Shown: positions 8,182 through 16,711 of the stretch, piece by piece
How the letters are laid out: each line of letters starts with the position of its first letter
How positions within the stretch are numbered: the stretch's first letter is position 1
NCBI RefSeq assembly: GCF_003611695.1
Contig: NZ_RAWE01000025.1
Coordinates: forward strand, 1 to 64,000
DNA from: Corallococcus carmarthensis
GTDB taxonomy: Bacteria > Myxococcota > Myxococcia > Myxococcales > Myxococcaceae
Direction of reading: 5' to 3'
Length of the DNA stretch: 64,000 bases
Translations under genes and position numbers: made by a program
The notes under the pieces: generated by a model
Database searches by the model: none
What the model saw: only the letters and a program-made list of their open reading frames with translations
Told to the model about the DNA's origin: nothing

Positions 8182-8685
8182 ATGGCCACCCGACGGAAGA
8201 CCCCCGCTGCTCCCCGGCGCAGGCACGCCGCCGCCACACCCGCGAAGCGCGCGGCCCGCAAGAGCCACGCGTCCGCCAGTGGCAGCGGCCGGTATACGAA
8301 CCCCACCCTGCGCGAGCGCCTCAAGCAGCGCATCCTCCAGAGCGACAAGGGCGGCCGCGCGGGCCAGTGGAGCGCGCGCAAGGCCCAGCTCCTCGCCACG
8401 GAGTACAAGAAGGCCGGTGGCTGCTACCGGGGTTCCCGCGGCACCGCGCAGCGCCACCTGTCCGCCTGGACGAAGGAGGAGTGGGGCACCCAGGAGGGCG
8501 GCACCCGCGCCCGGCATGGCCGGACCACCGCGCGCTATCTTCCCAAGGAGGCCTGGGCCCACCTGAGCCCCGCTCAGAAGAGGGCCACCGAGCGCCGCAA
8601 GCGGGCAGGCTCCCGGGAGGGACGTCAGTTCGTCGCCAACACGCCCGCCGCACGCCGGGCGAGGAAGCAGGCCTCGAAGCGCTAG
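8182..8685 (+). CDS. Basic DUF5872-domain protein
   Basis: 167 aa, very rich in Arg, Lys and Ala, with a low-complexity basic N-terminus (residues 1-35). The core from about residue 37 has the pattern I associate with DUF5872: ERLKQRIL, GQWSARKAQLLATEYKKAGG, then ARYLPKEAWAHLSPAQKRATERRKR. The charge suggests nucleic-acid binding, but the role of the domain is not known to me. It has an ideal ribosome site (AAGGAG) that could be masked by a hairpin. Confidence 0.75.
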   Translation: MATRRKTPAAPRRRHAAATPAKRAARKSHASASGSGRYTNPTLRERLKQRILQSDKGGRAGQWSARKAQLLATEYKKAGGCYRGSRGTAQRHLSAWTKEEWGTQEGGTRARHGRTTARYLPKEAWAHLSPAQKRATERRKRAGSREGRQFVANTPAARRARKQASKR

Positions 8686-8814
8686 CCCGCGCTTCCAGGC
8701 CCTCCGTTCCGGAAGCGTGCGACAGCTCCCGCGAGGACGGCCCGCGCTCGTGGCATAGAGTGTGGACCTCCTGAACCCGGGAGCGCACACGCCCCCGGAG
8801 ACGGGGAGGACTTC

Positions 8815-10458
8815 ATGGACTGCGACTGGCTCATCATCGGCTCGGGGTTTGGCGGCAGCGTCAGCGCGTTGCGGCTCGTCGAGAAGGGCTATCGCGTGGT
8901 GATGCTGGAGAAGGGCCGGCGCCTCCAGGGCCAGGACTTCCCCAAGTCCAACTGGAACCTGAAGCGCTGGCTGTGGATGCCGCGGCTGGGGTGGCGCGGC
9001 CTCTTCAAGATGACCTTCTTCCGCCACGTCACCGTGCTGTCCGGCGTCGGCGTGGGCGGCGGCTCGCTCGTCTACGCGAACACGCTGCCCATCCCGAAGG
9101 ACGACTTCTTCGACGCCTCCTCCTGGGGCCACCTGGCGCCGTGGAAGGAGGAGCTCGCGCCGCACTACGTGACCGCGCGCCGCATGCTGGGCGCCACCGT
9201 CAACCCGCTCAACACCTTCCCCGACCAGGTGCTCAAGGAAGTGGGACAGGACCTGGGCCGCCCCGACTTCCAGCCCACCACCGTGGCCGTCTACTTCGGC
9301 GAGCCCGGCGTCACCGTGAAGGACCCCTACTTCAACGGCGAGGGCCCGGACCGCACCGGATGCAACGCGTGCGGCGGCTGCATGCTGGGCTGCCGCAACA
9401 ACGCCAAGAACACGCTCGACAAGAACTACCTCTACTTCGCGGAGAAGCGCGGCCTCACGCTCCACGCGGACACGGAGGTGACGTGGGTGCGCCCCCTGCC
9501 GGGGGGCGACGGCTACGAGGTGACGGCGAAGCAGGGCACCGGCTTCTTCAAGAAGACGCGCCGCTTCACCGCGAAGCACGTCATCTTCGCGGGTGGCGTG
9601 CTGGGCACCCTGGACCTGCTGCTCAAGCTCAAGGACGCCAAGGACGGACTGCCGGACCTCTCCGAGCGCGTGGGCGACGGTGTGCGCACCAACTCCGAGG
9701 CCCTCATCGGCATCGTCAGTGGCGGCAAGCAGAAGGACCGCGACCTGTCCCGGGGCATCGCCATCGGGTCCATCCTCCACACCGACGAACACTCGCACCT
9801 GGAGCCCGTGCGCTACCCGGAGGGCTCCGGCTTCTTCCGCCTGCTCATGGCCCCCCACGTCCCCGGCGCCACCGCGTGGACGCGCGTGGCCCGGTTGGTG
9901 GGGCTGCTCGTTCGCAGGCCCCTGCGCTTCCTCCAGGCGTGGTTCGTCCCGGACTTCGCGCGCCGCACGATGATCCTCCTGTACATGCGCACCATGGAGG
10001 GCCACCTGCGCATGCGCCGGGGCCGCGCGCTCACCACCGGCTTCCGCTCCGGCCTCACCACCGGCCTGCAAGAGGGTCCCGCGCCCACCGCGAACATGCC
10101 GGAGGCCTTCGACCTGGCGAAGCGCGTGTCCGACAAGCTGGATGGCTACCCCATGACCATGGTCAGCGAAACGCTCATGGGCATCCCCACCACCGCGCAC
10201 ATCCTGGGCGGCGCGTGCATGGGAGACTCTCCAAAGACAGGCGCCATCGACGCGCGCCACCGCTTGTATGGCTATGAGGGGCTGTATGTGGTGGATGGCG
10301 CGGCCATTTCCGCCAACCCGGGCGTCAATCCCTCTCTCACCATCACCGCGCTCGCGGAGCGCGCCATGACCTTCATCCCCGCCGCGCGCGAGCTGCCCCG
10401 GGGCGACACCGACGCGACGCTGGAAACACCTTCGCGCCCCCACGCCGCCGCGTCCTGA
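8815..10458 (+). CDS. GMC-family FAD oxidoreductase (cholesterol-oxidase-like)
   Basis: 547 aa. The N-terminal Rossmann motif IIGSGFGGS binds FAD. A GVGVGGGSLVYAN segment contacts the flavin, and a Cys cluster CNACGGCMLGC lies at about residues 183-193. The C-terminal segments HILGGACMGD and NPGVNPSLTITALAERA are typical of glucose-methanol-choline enzymes, and the overall arrangement resembles the mycobacterial-type cholesterol oxidase group. A hydroxylated substrate such as a sterol or another alcohol is likely but cannot be fixed. No signal peptide is present. The gene stands alone. Confidence 0.88.
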   Translation: MDCDWLIIGSGFGGSVSALRLVEKGYRVVMLEKGRRLQGQDFPKSNWNLKRWLWMPRLGWRGLFKMTFFRHVTVLSGVGVGGGSLVYANTLPIPKDDFFDASSWGHLAPWKEELAPHYVTARRMLGATVNPLNTFPDQVLKEVGQDLGRPDFQPTTVAVYFGEPGVTVKDPYFNGEGPDRTGCNACGGCMLGCRNNAKNTLDKNYLYFAEKRGLTLHADTEVTWVRPLPGGDGYEVTAKQGTGFFKKTRRFTAKHVIFAGGVLGTLDLLLKLKDAKDGLPDLSERVGDGVRTNSEALIGIVSGGKQKDRDLSRGIAIGSILHTDEHSHLEPVRYPEGSGFFRLLMAPHVPGATAWTRVARLVGLLVRRPLRFLQAWFVPDFARRTMILLYMRTMEGHLRMRRGRALTTGFRSGLTTGLQEGPAPTANMPEAFDLAKRVSDKLDGYPMTMVSETLMGIPTTAHILGGACMGDSPKTGAIDARHRLYGYEGLYVVDGAAISANPGVNPSLTITALAERAMTFIPAARELPRGDTDATLETPSRPHAAAS

Positions 10459-10797
10459 AAGTGCCCCGCGGGGCGTGTACGCGGCCGCCCCCTGTGCCCC
10501 CTTGGGACCTGGGGACAGCGCCCATTGGCCAGACGTGAGCGCGCGCCTCGTACTCCGGTCCCGGATGCGGCCGGTTCCGTGGACGCGGGGATAACCAGGA
10601 TGTCAATGTTGGCTGCGAATGCACGGGATGGCGTCACCCTGGCGCTGTCTCACACCGTCGGCGTGGGTGGGAGCCGGCAGTGTTCAAGCGCAGGCACTCC
10701 TTGTGCCCTCGGGCAGCATGGTTGGCTCATGGAGTTCCGTGTAGTTCATATTTTACAGGGTTAATCGCTTCCGCCACCATTCCGGTCGGGTGAAGAG
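10459..10797. other. 339-nt intergenic region with no supported gene
   Basis: It starts with a perfect palindrome GCCCCGCGGGGC at 10463-10474 just after the GMC stop, possibly part of its terminator. Near 10745-10765 the sequence becomes AT-richer upstream of the histidine kinase, a likely promoter zone, but no clear -35/-10 pair is seen. A 79-codon frame here lacks protein-like composition. Confidence 0.5.
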
Positions 10798-12252
10798 ATG
10801 ACTTCGTTCATGTCAGCCTTTTCCTTTCATGCTCCGGTGAATGTTTCTCAAGGTCTGGAAGGACGGGCGGCGGCGCTTCTGGCATTGCAGTTGCGCGAAT
10901 CGCGCAAGCGGGTGGATGGCCTTTTCACCTGGCTGATGCTGGGGCAGTGGGCGGCCGCGGTGCTGGTGGCGGTGTTCGTGTCTCCCTATGGCTGGGAAGG
11001 CAAGGTGCGCGCGCTGCACCTGCACGTGCAGACGGCGGTGCTCCTGGGGGCGGCGCTGAGCGTGTTCCCGGTGATGCTCACGCGCCTGCATCCGGGGGAG
11101 GCGCTGACGCGCCACGTGGTCGCGGTGAGCCAGATGCTCTGGTCCGCGCTGCTCATCCACCTGACGGGCGGCCGCATCGAGACGCACTTCCACATCTTCG
11201 GCTCGCTGGCGGTGTTGTCATTCTACCGCGACCCGAAGGTGCTGCTCACCGCCAGCCTGGCCATCGTCGTGGACCACTGCATGCGGGGCGCGCTGTGGCC
11301 GGAGTCCGTCTACGGCCAGCTGCATCCGGAGTGGTGGCGCTTCCTGGAGCATGCCTTCTGGGTGGCCGTCATCGACGCGGTGCTGCTCGTCGCCTGCCGG
11401 GACGCGCTGCGCGACCTGGGGGAGCGGGCCGGGCGCCAGGCCCTGACGGAGGCCGCCATCGAAGAGGAGCTGGCGCTGCGGGCGGGACAACTCGACGCCG
11501 CCGTGCGCGAGGTGCACGCCTTCCGCGACCATGCGGAGCGGATGGAGCGGCTGGCGTCGCTGGGACAGCTCACCGCCAGCGTCAGCCACGAGCTGCGCAA
11601 CCCGCTGGCCGCCGCGCGCACCGCGCATGCGTTCGTCCTGCGCCGCCTGCGCAAGGCGGAGGCCTATCCCACCGACCCGCGCATCCCGCGCTTCCTGGAC
11701 ATCATCGACCGGGAGCTGCAGGCGTGTTCGGTCATCATCTCCGACCTCCTGGACTACGCGAAGGGCCGGCCTCCGCGCCGCACGCCGTGTCCGCTCAAGC
11801 CACTGGTGGAGGAAGCCATCAGCGTGGTTCCCCGCCGCGAGGGCGTGCGCGTGAACAACCAGGTGCCGGATGGGCTGCCGGTGCCGCACCTGGACCGCGA
11901 ACAGTTCCGCCAGGTGCTGGTCAACCTCATCCAGAACGCGGTGGAGGCCATCCCGCCGGAGCGTTCCGGGACGGTCTGCGTGCACGCCGACGCGAGGGGC
12001 GACGGCGGCTGGAGCCTGCGCGTGACGGACGACGGGCCGGGCATCCCCGCGCCGCTCCTGGAGCGCATCTTCGAACCCATGTTCACCACCAAGCTGCGCG
12101 GCACCGGGCTGGGGCTCGCCATCGTGAAGAGCCTGGTGCAGGGACACGGCGCGCGCATCCAGGCGGAGAGCGACTTCGGCCACGGCTCGCGCTTCACAGT
12201 CCTCTTCCCGGACGCGTCTATTCAGGCGGCCGGGGCCGCGGCGCATCCCTGA
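10798..12252 (+). CDS. Membrane-bound sensor histidine kinase
   Basis: 484 aa. About six hydrophobic segments between residues 45 and 205 form a membrane sensor with HFHIFGSL and VDHCMRGALWPESVYG blocks, a layout I have seen repeatedly in myxobacterial kinases. The HisKA domain has the phospho-acceptor His264 in SVSHELRNPL. The HATPase domain shows the N-box NLIQNAVEA, DDGPGIP and GTGLGLAIV. No receiver follows and no response regulator is adjacent, so it is probably an orphan kinase. The gene ends 64 nt before a DUF2378 gene. Confidence 0.9.
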   Translation: MTSFMSAFSFHAPVNVSQGLEGRAAALLALQLRESRKRVDGLFTWLMLGQWAAAVLVAVFVSPYGWEGKVRALHLHVQTAVLLGAALSVFPVMLTRLHPGEALTRHVVAVSQMLWSALLIHLTGGRIETHFHIFGSLAVLSFYRDPKVLLTASLAIVVDHCMRGALWPESVYGQLHPEWWRFLEHAFWVAVIDAVLLVACRDALRDLGERAGRQALTEAAIEEELALRAGQLDAAVREVHAFRDHAERMERLASLGQLTASVSHELRNPLAAARTAHAFVLRRLRKAEAYPTDPRIPRFLDIIDRELQACSVIISDLLDYAKGRPPRRTPCPLKPLVEEAISVVPRREGVRVNNQVPDGLPVPHLDREQFRQVLVNLIQNAVEAIPPERSGTVCVHADARGDGGWSLRVTDDGPGIPAPLLERIFEPMFTTKLRGTGLGLAIVKSLVQGHGARIQAESDFGHGSRFTVLFPDASIQAAGAAAHP

Positions 12253-12316
12253 AACAGCAATCGCAGGTTGGCGAATCGCAAGTGGGGCGTGGGCCCACGC
12301 GAACACGGAGGTAGGC

Positions 12317-12988
12317 ATGCAGGCACAGGCGAAGCCGTATCCGGAGGCGGGCTCGGTGGAGGCGGACTGGGCGGTACGGCGCATGGCGGCGACGGAGCTG
12401 GACACCGCCCGGGGCATGTTCTTCCTGGGGGTGCTGGAGACGGTGCGCACCGGCGTGGGCGAGGAGGCGGTGGCCACGTGCCGGTCTGTCACCGACGAGC
12501 GCCGCTTCGTGGGCTTCTTCAACTATCCGGTGGCCAGCTTCCTCAAGCTGGCGCAGGTGGCGGCGCGGTTGCTGTCGCCCCGGTGGGGCGGGTTCGACGA
12601 GGCGTTGCGGCAGATGGGCATGCAGGCCACGCGCAGCTTCCTGGAGTCCGCGGTGGGCCGCACCTTCCTGCTCCTGGCCGCGGGCGACCCGCGCAAGCTC
12701 GTGACGAACCTGCCGTCCGGCTACCAGATGGCGGTGAGCTACGGGGAGCGCACCGTCGACTGGAAGGCAGAGGGGGACGCGCTGTTCGTCATGCGGCGCG
12801 ACTTCATGCCGGCGGCGTATCACGAGGGGGTGCTGCGCGAGGTGCTCACCATGGTGGGGGCCCGGAACCCACGCGTCCAGGGCCGCAAACTGGGGCTCCT
12901 GGACACCGAGTACCACATCACCTGGGAGGTGCCCGTCGTGCTGCCCGCGGGACCTCCCAAGGAGTCCCGCTGGAGGGTGTTCCAGTAG
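12317..12988 (+). CDS. DUF2378 (TIGR02265) myxobacterial paralogous protein
   Basis: 223 aa. The pattern fits the Myxococcus paralogous family TIGR02265/DUF2378: a start resembling DTARGMFFLGVLETVR, a mid segment with YPVASFLKLA and an RGFDEALRQMG-like stretch, and the end LDTEYHITWE. Family members resemble small ligand-binding or heme-NO-binding-like folds, but their role is unknown to me. The gene lies downstream of a histidine kinase on the same strand. A strong bidirectional hairpin follows. Confidence 0.8.
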   Translation: MQAQAKPYPEAGSVEADWAVRRMAATELDTARGMFFLGVLETVRTGVGEEAVATCRSVTDERRFVGFFNYPVASFLKLAQVAARLLSPRWGGFDEALRQMGMQATRSFLESAVGRTFLLLAAGDPRKLVTNLPSGYQMAVSYGERTVDWKAEGDALFVMRRDFMPAAYHEGVLREVLTMVGARNPRVQGRKLGLLDTEYHITWEVPVVLPAGPPKESRWRVFQ

Positions 12989-12995
12989 GGCGCGC

Positions 12996-13023
12996 GGGGA
13001 CCGGGAGTTGGGGCCCGGTCCCC
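12996..13023. terminator. Bidirectional hairpin between convergent genes
   Basis: A perfect 10-bp stem (GGGGACCGGG pairing with CCCGGTCCCC) encloses an 8-nt loop. It sits between the stops of the convergent DUF2378 gene (12988) and outer-membrane protein gene (13035), the ideal place for a shared terminator. Confidence 0.7.
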
Positions 13024-13034
13024 GTGAGGTCGGG

Positions 13035-13721
13035 TCAGAACGCCACGCCTGTCTGGATGAGCGGCGTCAAGCTGAAGCCGCCGTTGCCCGGCACGCCGGT
13101 GACGAAGAAGGGCAGGTCCAATTCCACGAACCACTTCAGGCCTTCGTTGATCGGGAAGCCCTTGTTGATGATGGGGACGAGGCCCAGGTTGAACGGGATG
13201 CCGGAGCCCACCTCCACGGCGGTGCGCAGGCCGCCGGAGAAGGGGCCAAAGTCATACACGACGCCCGGGTCCACGACGATGCTGGTGCTGGCGCTCGCGG
13301 GCGTGCCGTCGTTCTCGAAGGTCCAGCGCGTGAAGCCGATGAACTCGAAGTCGATGGACCACTTCTCGTTGAGCTTCACCGTCACGCCCGGCGCGATGCC
13401 CACGTTGAGGAAGTCCGCGAAGATGCCGGTGGTGCCCTCGTCGGTGAAGCTCACCAGCGGCACCACGAGCCCCCAGTGGCCACCCACGCGGGGCCAGGAC
13501 GGCGCCTCGCCGGAGCCGCCCGTGCCGGCCTCCGCCTTCGACTCGTGATGGTGGCCGTGGTTCCGGCCGTGATGGCTGTCGAGCAGCTGGACCCCGGGGT
13601 GTTCCTCCGGATCCGTTTCCGCGCCCGTGTCCGCGTTCGCCCCCCGCGGGGCGACGGCCACGAGCAGCGCGGCCATTCCACCCAGCCCGACCTTCCCCCT
13701 CCACCCCTTGCGGCCCACCAT
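13035..13721 (-). CDS. Secreted outer-membrane beta-barrel protein, unknown
   Basis: 228 aa. A signal peptide covers residues 1-30 (basic start, hydrophobic MAALLVAVAP, cut near GANA). A short His-rich stretch (HHGRNHGHHHE) could bind metal. The rest is alternating aromatic/hydrophobic strands (GHWGLVVPLVSF, WSIDFEFIGFTRW, LKWFVELDLPFFV) and ends with a C-terminal Phe, as outer-membrane barrels do. The ATG at 13721 is preceded by GGGAG at about 9 nt; an open frame further upstream overlaps the divergent dgt gene and is not used. No specific family was recognised. Confidence 0.75.
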   Translation of the reverse strand: MVGRKGWRGKVGLGGMAALLVAVAPRGANADTGAETDPEEHPGVQLLDSHHGRNHGHHHESKAEAGTGGSGEAPSWPRVGGHWGLVVPLVSFTDEGTTGIFADFLNVGIAPGVTVKLNEKWSIDFEFIGFTRWTFENDGTPASASTSIVVDPGVVYDFGPFSGGLRTAVEVGSGIPFNLGLVPIINKGFPINEGLKWFVELDLPFFVTGVPGNGGFSLTPLIQTGVAF

Positions 13722-13860
13722 GGCGCTGGCTCCCTGTGTGTCGTGAGAGGGGAGGGTGGGAAGCCCCGAGGGCCCCGCCAACCCTGATGGGACCCGGGGG
13801 CTGGCGCGCGTGTGTTTCCGGATGGCGCGGGAACTTGCGCCCCCGGTGCGCGGGAGCACG

Positions 13861-15351
13861 ATGCCGGGGCCCCCCTCGCACCGTGAGGTCTTCCGCGTGA
13901 GCCGCAGTGACAGTCTGGAACGGACGGAGCGCTGGCGGCGGCTGCTGTCGGACACCCGCGTCGGCTCGGGACCGCGCGCCGCGCGCCAAGAAGAGGCCGG
14001 GGCGGAGGCCACGCACCGGCAGCTCGACGAGCGCAATGACTACTCGCGCGACTACGACCGCATCGTGTTCTCCAGCGAGTTCCGCTGCCTGCACGACAAG
14101 ACGCAGGTGTTCCCCCTGTCGACGAGCGACTACACGCGCACGCGCCTCACGCACAGCATCGAGGCGTCGTGCGTGGGCCGTTCGCTGGGGCACCAGGCCG
14201 GACTGGGTTTGAAGGCGCAGGGCGTGGAGCTGGACCCTTCGCACCTGGGCACCATCGTGGCGGCGGCGTGCCTGGCGCATGACATTGGCAATCCGCCGTT
14301 CGGCCATTCGGGCGAGGCGGCCATCCAGCACTGGGTGAGCCAGCGGCTCGCGCCACCGGGGGAGGGGCGCAAGAGCCCGTTCGCGACGGAGGCCGAGTGG
14401 CGCGACCTGCGCGACTTCGAGGGCAACGCGCAGGGCTTCCGCATCCTCAACCGGCTCCAGTCGCGCGAGCGCCGGGGCGGGCTGCGCTACACCGCCGCGA
14501 CGCTGGGCGCGATGAGCAAGTACCCGCGCCCGTCCGTGCTGCCCGGCTCGCGGGCGAAGACGAAGGGCGTCGTGTCGGAGAAGAAGTTCGGTTACTTCCA
14601 GGACGACGTCGACCTGGCGCTGGAGGCCTACCGCGCCACGGACCTGCGGGAGCGCGAACCCGGCGTGTTCAGCCGCCACCCGCTGGCCTTCCTCGTCGAG
14701 GCGGCGGACGACATCTGCTACGCGGTCATCGACCTGGAGGACTCCGCGAAGCTGGGGCTCGTGCCCATGGAGCGCGCGTGCGAGCTGCTGGAGTCAGTGC
14801 TGCCGGAGCCTTCGGTCCGCAAGCCGCCCCGGCACCTGGAGACGCGGATGGCGCAGGCGCGGGCGAAGGCCATCGGGAAGCTCATCCCCCAGTGCGTGGA
14901 GGCCTTCGTGGAGCACGCGCTGGATCTGGAGGCGGGGCGCACGGAGACGTCGCTCACCGCGCTCAAGCCCGACGTGCGCGCCCGGCTGGAGGAGATCACC
15001 GACTTCACGCGCGAGCACGGCTACTGGAGCGAGCGCGTGCTCCAGATTGAGAGCGCGGGCTTCAAGACGCTGGGCGGCCTGCTGGACATGTTCGCCCTCT
15101 CCGTGGTGGCGGAGGCCCCCAACGCGGAGGAGAAGAAGCTGCGGCAGCTGCTGCCGCTGGAGTGCTTCCAGCGCCCGGAGTTCGCGGCGGCGGATGAAGC
15201 GGCGCAGAAGCCGCCCCGGCGGGACGAGGCCATCCAGCGGCTCACGCCGTACCAGCGGCTGCTGTGCGTGACGGACTACATCACCGGACTGTCGGACAGC
15301 CGCGCGGTGGAGCTCTACCAGCGCCTGTCCGGCATCCAGCTGCCCACGTAG
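13861..15351 (+). CDS. dgt: dGTP triphosphohydrolase (HD domain)
   Basis: 496 aa from the ATG at 13861, which has GGAG about 6 nt upstream; GTG at 13897 (VSRSDSLERTERW) is an alternative. The HD-domain metal site is visible as RTRLTHSIEASCVG and LAHDIGNPPFGHSGE. The segments DFEGNAQGFRILNRLQ and a long C-terminal helical region match dGTPases, which hydrolyse dNTPs to nucleoside and triphosphate and tune nucleotide pools. The gene is followed by a SRAP gene 76 nt downstream, so both serve DNA metabolism. Confidence 0.9.
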   Translation: MPGPPSHREVFRVSRSDSLERTERWRRLLSDTRVGSGPRAARQEEAGAEATHRQLDERNDYSRDYDRIVFSSEFRCLHDKTQVFPLSTSDYTRTRLTHSIEASCVGRSLGHQAGLGLKAQGVELDPSHLGTIVAAACLAHDIGNPPFGHSGEAAIQHWVSQRLAPPGEGRKSPFATEAEWRDLRDFEGNAQGFRILNRLQSRERRGGLRYTAATLGAMSKYPRPSVLPGSRAKTKGVVSEKKFGYFQDDVDLALEAYRATDLREREPGVFSRHPLAFLVEAADDICYAVIDLEDSAKLGLVPMERACELLESVLPEPSVRKPPRHLETRMAQARAKAIGKLIPQCVEAFVEHALDLEAGRTETSLTALKPDVRARLEEITDFTREHGYWSERVLQIESAGFKTLGGLLDMFALSVVAEAPNAEEKKLRQLLPLECFQRPEFAAADEAAQKPPRRDEAIQRLTPYQRLLCVTDYITGLSDSRAVELYQRLSGIQLPT

Positions 15352-15427
15352 CCCTCCACGTCCGGCCCCCCACCAGCCGGGCGCCTGGAACGTGCGAGCC
15401 CGGCCGCCGGGCGCTACGCTTCCGCCC

Positions 15428-16102
15428 ATGTGTGGCCGAGTCACCGTCCGGACCTCTCCCGCGCAGCTCGTCGCCGAGCTGGAGCTCGCGGGCGCGCGCG
15501 CGACGCTGGAGCGCGAGCGTTTCAACCTCTGTCCCACGCAGTTGTTGCCCGTGGTGCCCAACGACGGCGCGCGGCTCCTGGACGTGTTCCGCTGGGGGCT
15601 CATCCCGTCCTGGGCGAAGGACGCGTCCATTGGCAACAAGCTCATCAACGCGCGCGGGGAGACGGTGGCGGAGAAGCCCAGCTTCCGTTCGGCGTTGAAG
15701 CGCAGGCGGTGCCTGGTGGTGGTGGACGGCTGGTATGAGTGGAAGCAGTCCACGAAGCCCAAGACGCCGTACTTCTTCCACCACCGCGACGGGAAGCCGC
15801 TGGCGCTGGCGGGGCTCTGGGAGGAGTGGACGGCGCCGGACACCGGCGAGGTGCTGCGCACCTGCACCATCATCACCACGGGCCCCAACGCGCTGATGGC
15901 GCCCATCCACGACCGGATGCCCGTCATCCTGTCGCCGGAAGCCCAGGCCGTGTGGCTGCGCCCGGAGCCGCAGGAGGCTTCCGTCCTCCTTCCGCTGCTC
16001 GTCCCCGCGCCGGAAGCGCCGCTGGACGTCTACGAAGTGGCGCGCGGGGTGAATTCGCCCGCCAACGACAGCCCGGAGTGCGTGGCCCGCGTCGCGGCCT
16101 GA
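15428..16102 (+). CDS. SRAP-domain abasic-site protein (YedK/HMCES family)
   Basis: 224 aa, the usual size. The start MCGR gives the catalytic Cys2, which after removal of Met1 forms a thiazolidine crosslink with abasic sites in single-stranded DNA. Asn74 in INARGET, Glu104 in DGWYEW and His161 in PIHDRMPVIL correspond to the known active-site residues. These family features fix the start at 15428 despite an open frame upstream. The protein protects abasic sites at replication forks. Its stop is 10 nt from the stop of the convergent response regulator. Confidence 0.94.
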   Translation: MCGRVTVRTSPAQLVAELELAGARATLERERFNLCPTQLLPVVPNDGARLLDVFRWGLIPSWAKDASIGNKLINARGETVAEKPSFRSALKRRRCLVVVDGWYEWKQSTKPKTPYFFHHRDGKPLALAGLWEEWTAPDTGEVLRTCTIITTGPNALMAPIHDRMPVILSPEAQAVWLRPEPQEASVLLPLLVPAPEAPLDVYEVARGVNSPANDSPECVARVAA

Positions 16103-16112
16103 TCCAGGCCTG

Positions 16113-16511
16113 CTATCCCGCGGTGGAGTTCTCCTCCTCTCCTGGAGGCGGGCAGTAGGGCGCGACCGCCTCCTTGAACAGCTCCAGGTGCAGGGGCTTG
16201 TGGAGTGTCCCGACGACGCCGGCCATCTTGTCCGTCTGGAAGCTGGCGGTGAGCACGAAGACGGGCAGCCCGCACAGCGTCGCATCGTCGTTCATCCGGC
16301 GAAGGAAGCCGTGGCCGTCCATCACCGGCATCATCAAATCCAGCAGGACGATGCAGGGCTTGCGGCAAGAGGCCAGGGCCACGAGCCCCTCCTCTCCATT
16401 CGTCGCCGTCAGGACGGAGTAGCCTTCGAGCTCGAGGTACCGGGCCATCACTTCCAGCTCCGGCTCGTCATCGATGATGAGAATCAGGGGCGGGGTCGTC
16501 GCGTCGGGCAC
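16113..16511 (-). CDS. Single-domain response regulator
   Basis: 132 aa consisting of one receiver domain. The acidic pocket DDE is at 14-16, the phospho-acceptor Asp58 lies in LLDLMMP, the Thr/Ser switch is in VLTAS and the conserved Lys is in LHKPL. It has no output domain, so it would act by protein contact or as a phosphate shuttle. No kinase is adjacent, so the partner is unknown. A short acidic tail (PPPGEEENSTAG) follows the receiver. Confidence 0.92.
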   Translation of the reverse strand: MPDATTPPLILIIDDEPELEVMARYLELEGYSVLTATNGEEGLVALASCRKPCIVLLDLMMPVMDGHGFLRRMNDDATLCGLPVFVLTASFQTDKMAGVVGTLHKPLHLELFKEAVAPYCPPPGEEENSTAG

Positions 16512-16711
16512 GGCTCTCTCTTCCGTGTGTTCAAAGGAAAGCTAGGTCGCCCGAACGCCGCGCTGCCCAGGGTTCCATTGATTCCGGGCAGGCGGTTCCC
16601 ACTCCGGACAATGGGACAGGGGGTTGGCTGGCCGTCTGCCCTGAAACAGTGGCGCGGCGGCCGTGGACACTTCCTGGGTCCTCCCCAAAAAGCCCCCTAG
16701 GATTCGCCGTC

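Noticed and set aside
10525-10764. 79-codon frame between the GMC gene and the histidine kinase
   Set aside because: No ribosome site, no coherent protein features, and codon use unlike neighbouring genes.
13722-14036. N-terminal extension of the outer-membrane protein
   Set aside because: It would overlap the divergent dGTPase gene, and the signal peptide with a good ribosome site begins at 13721.
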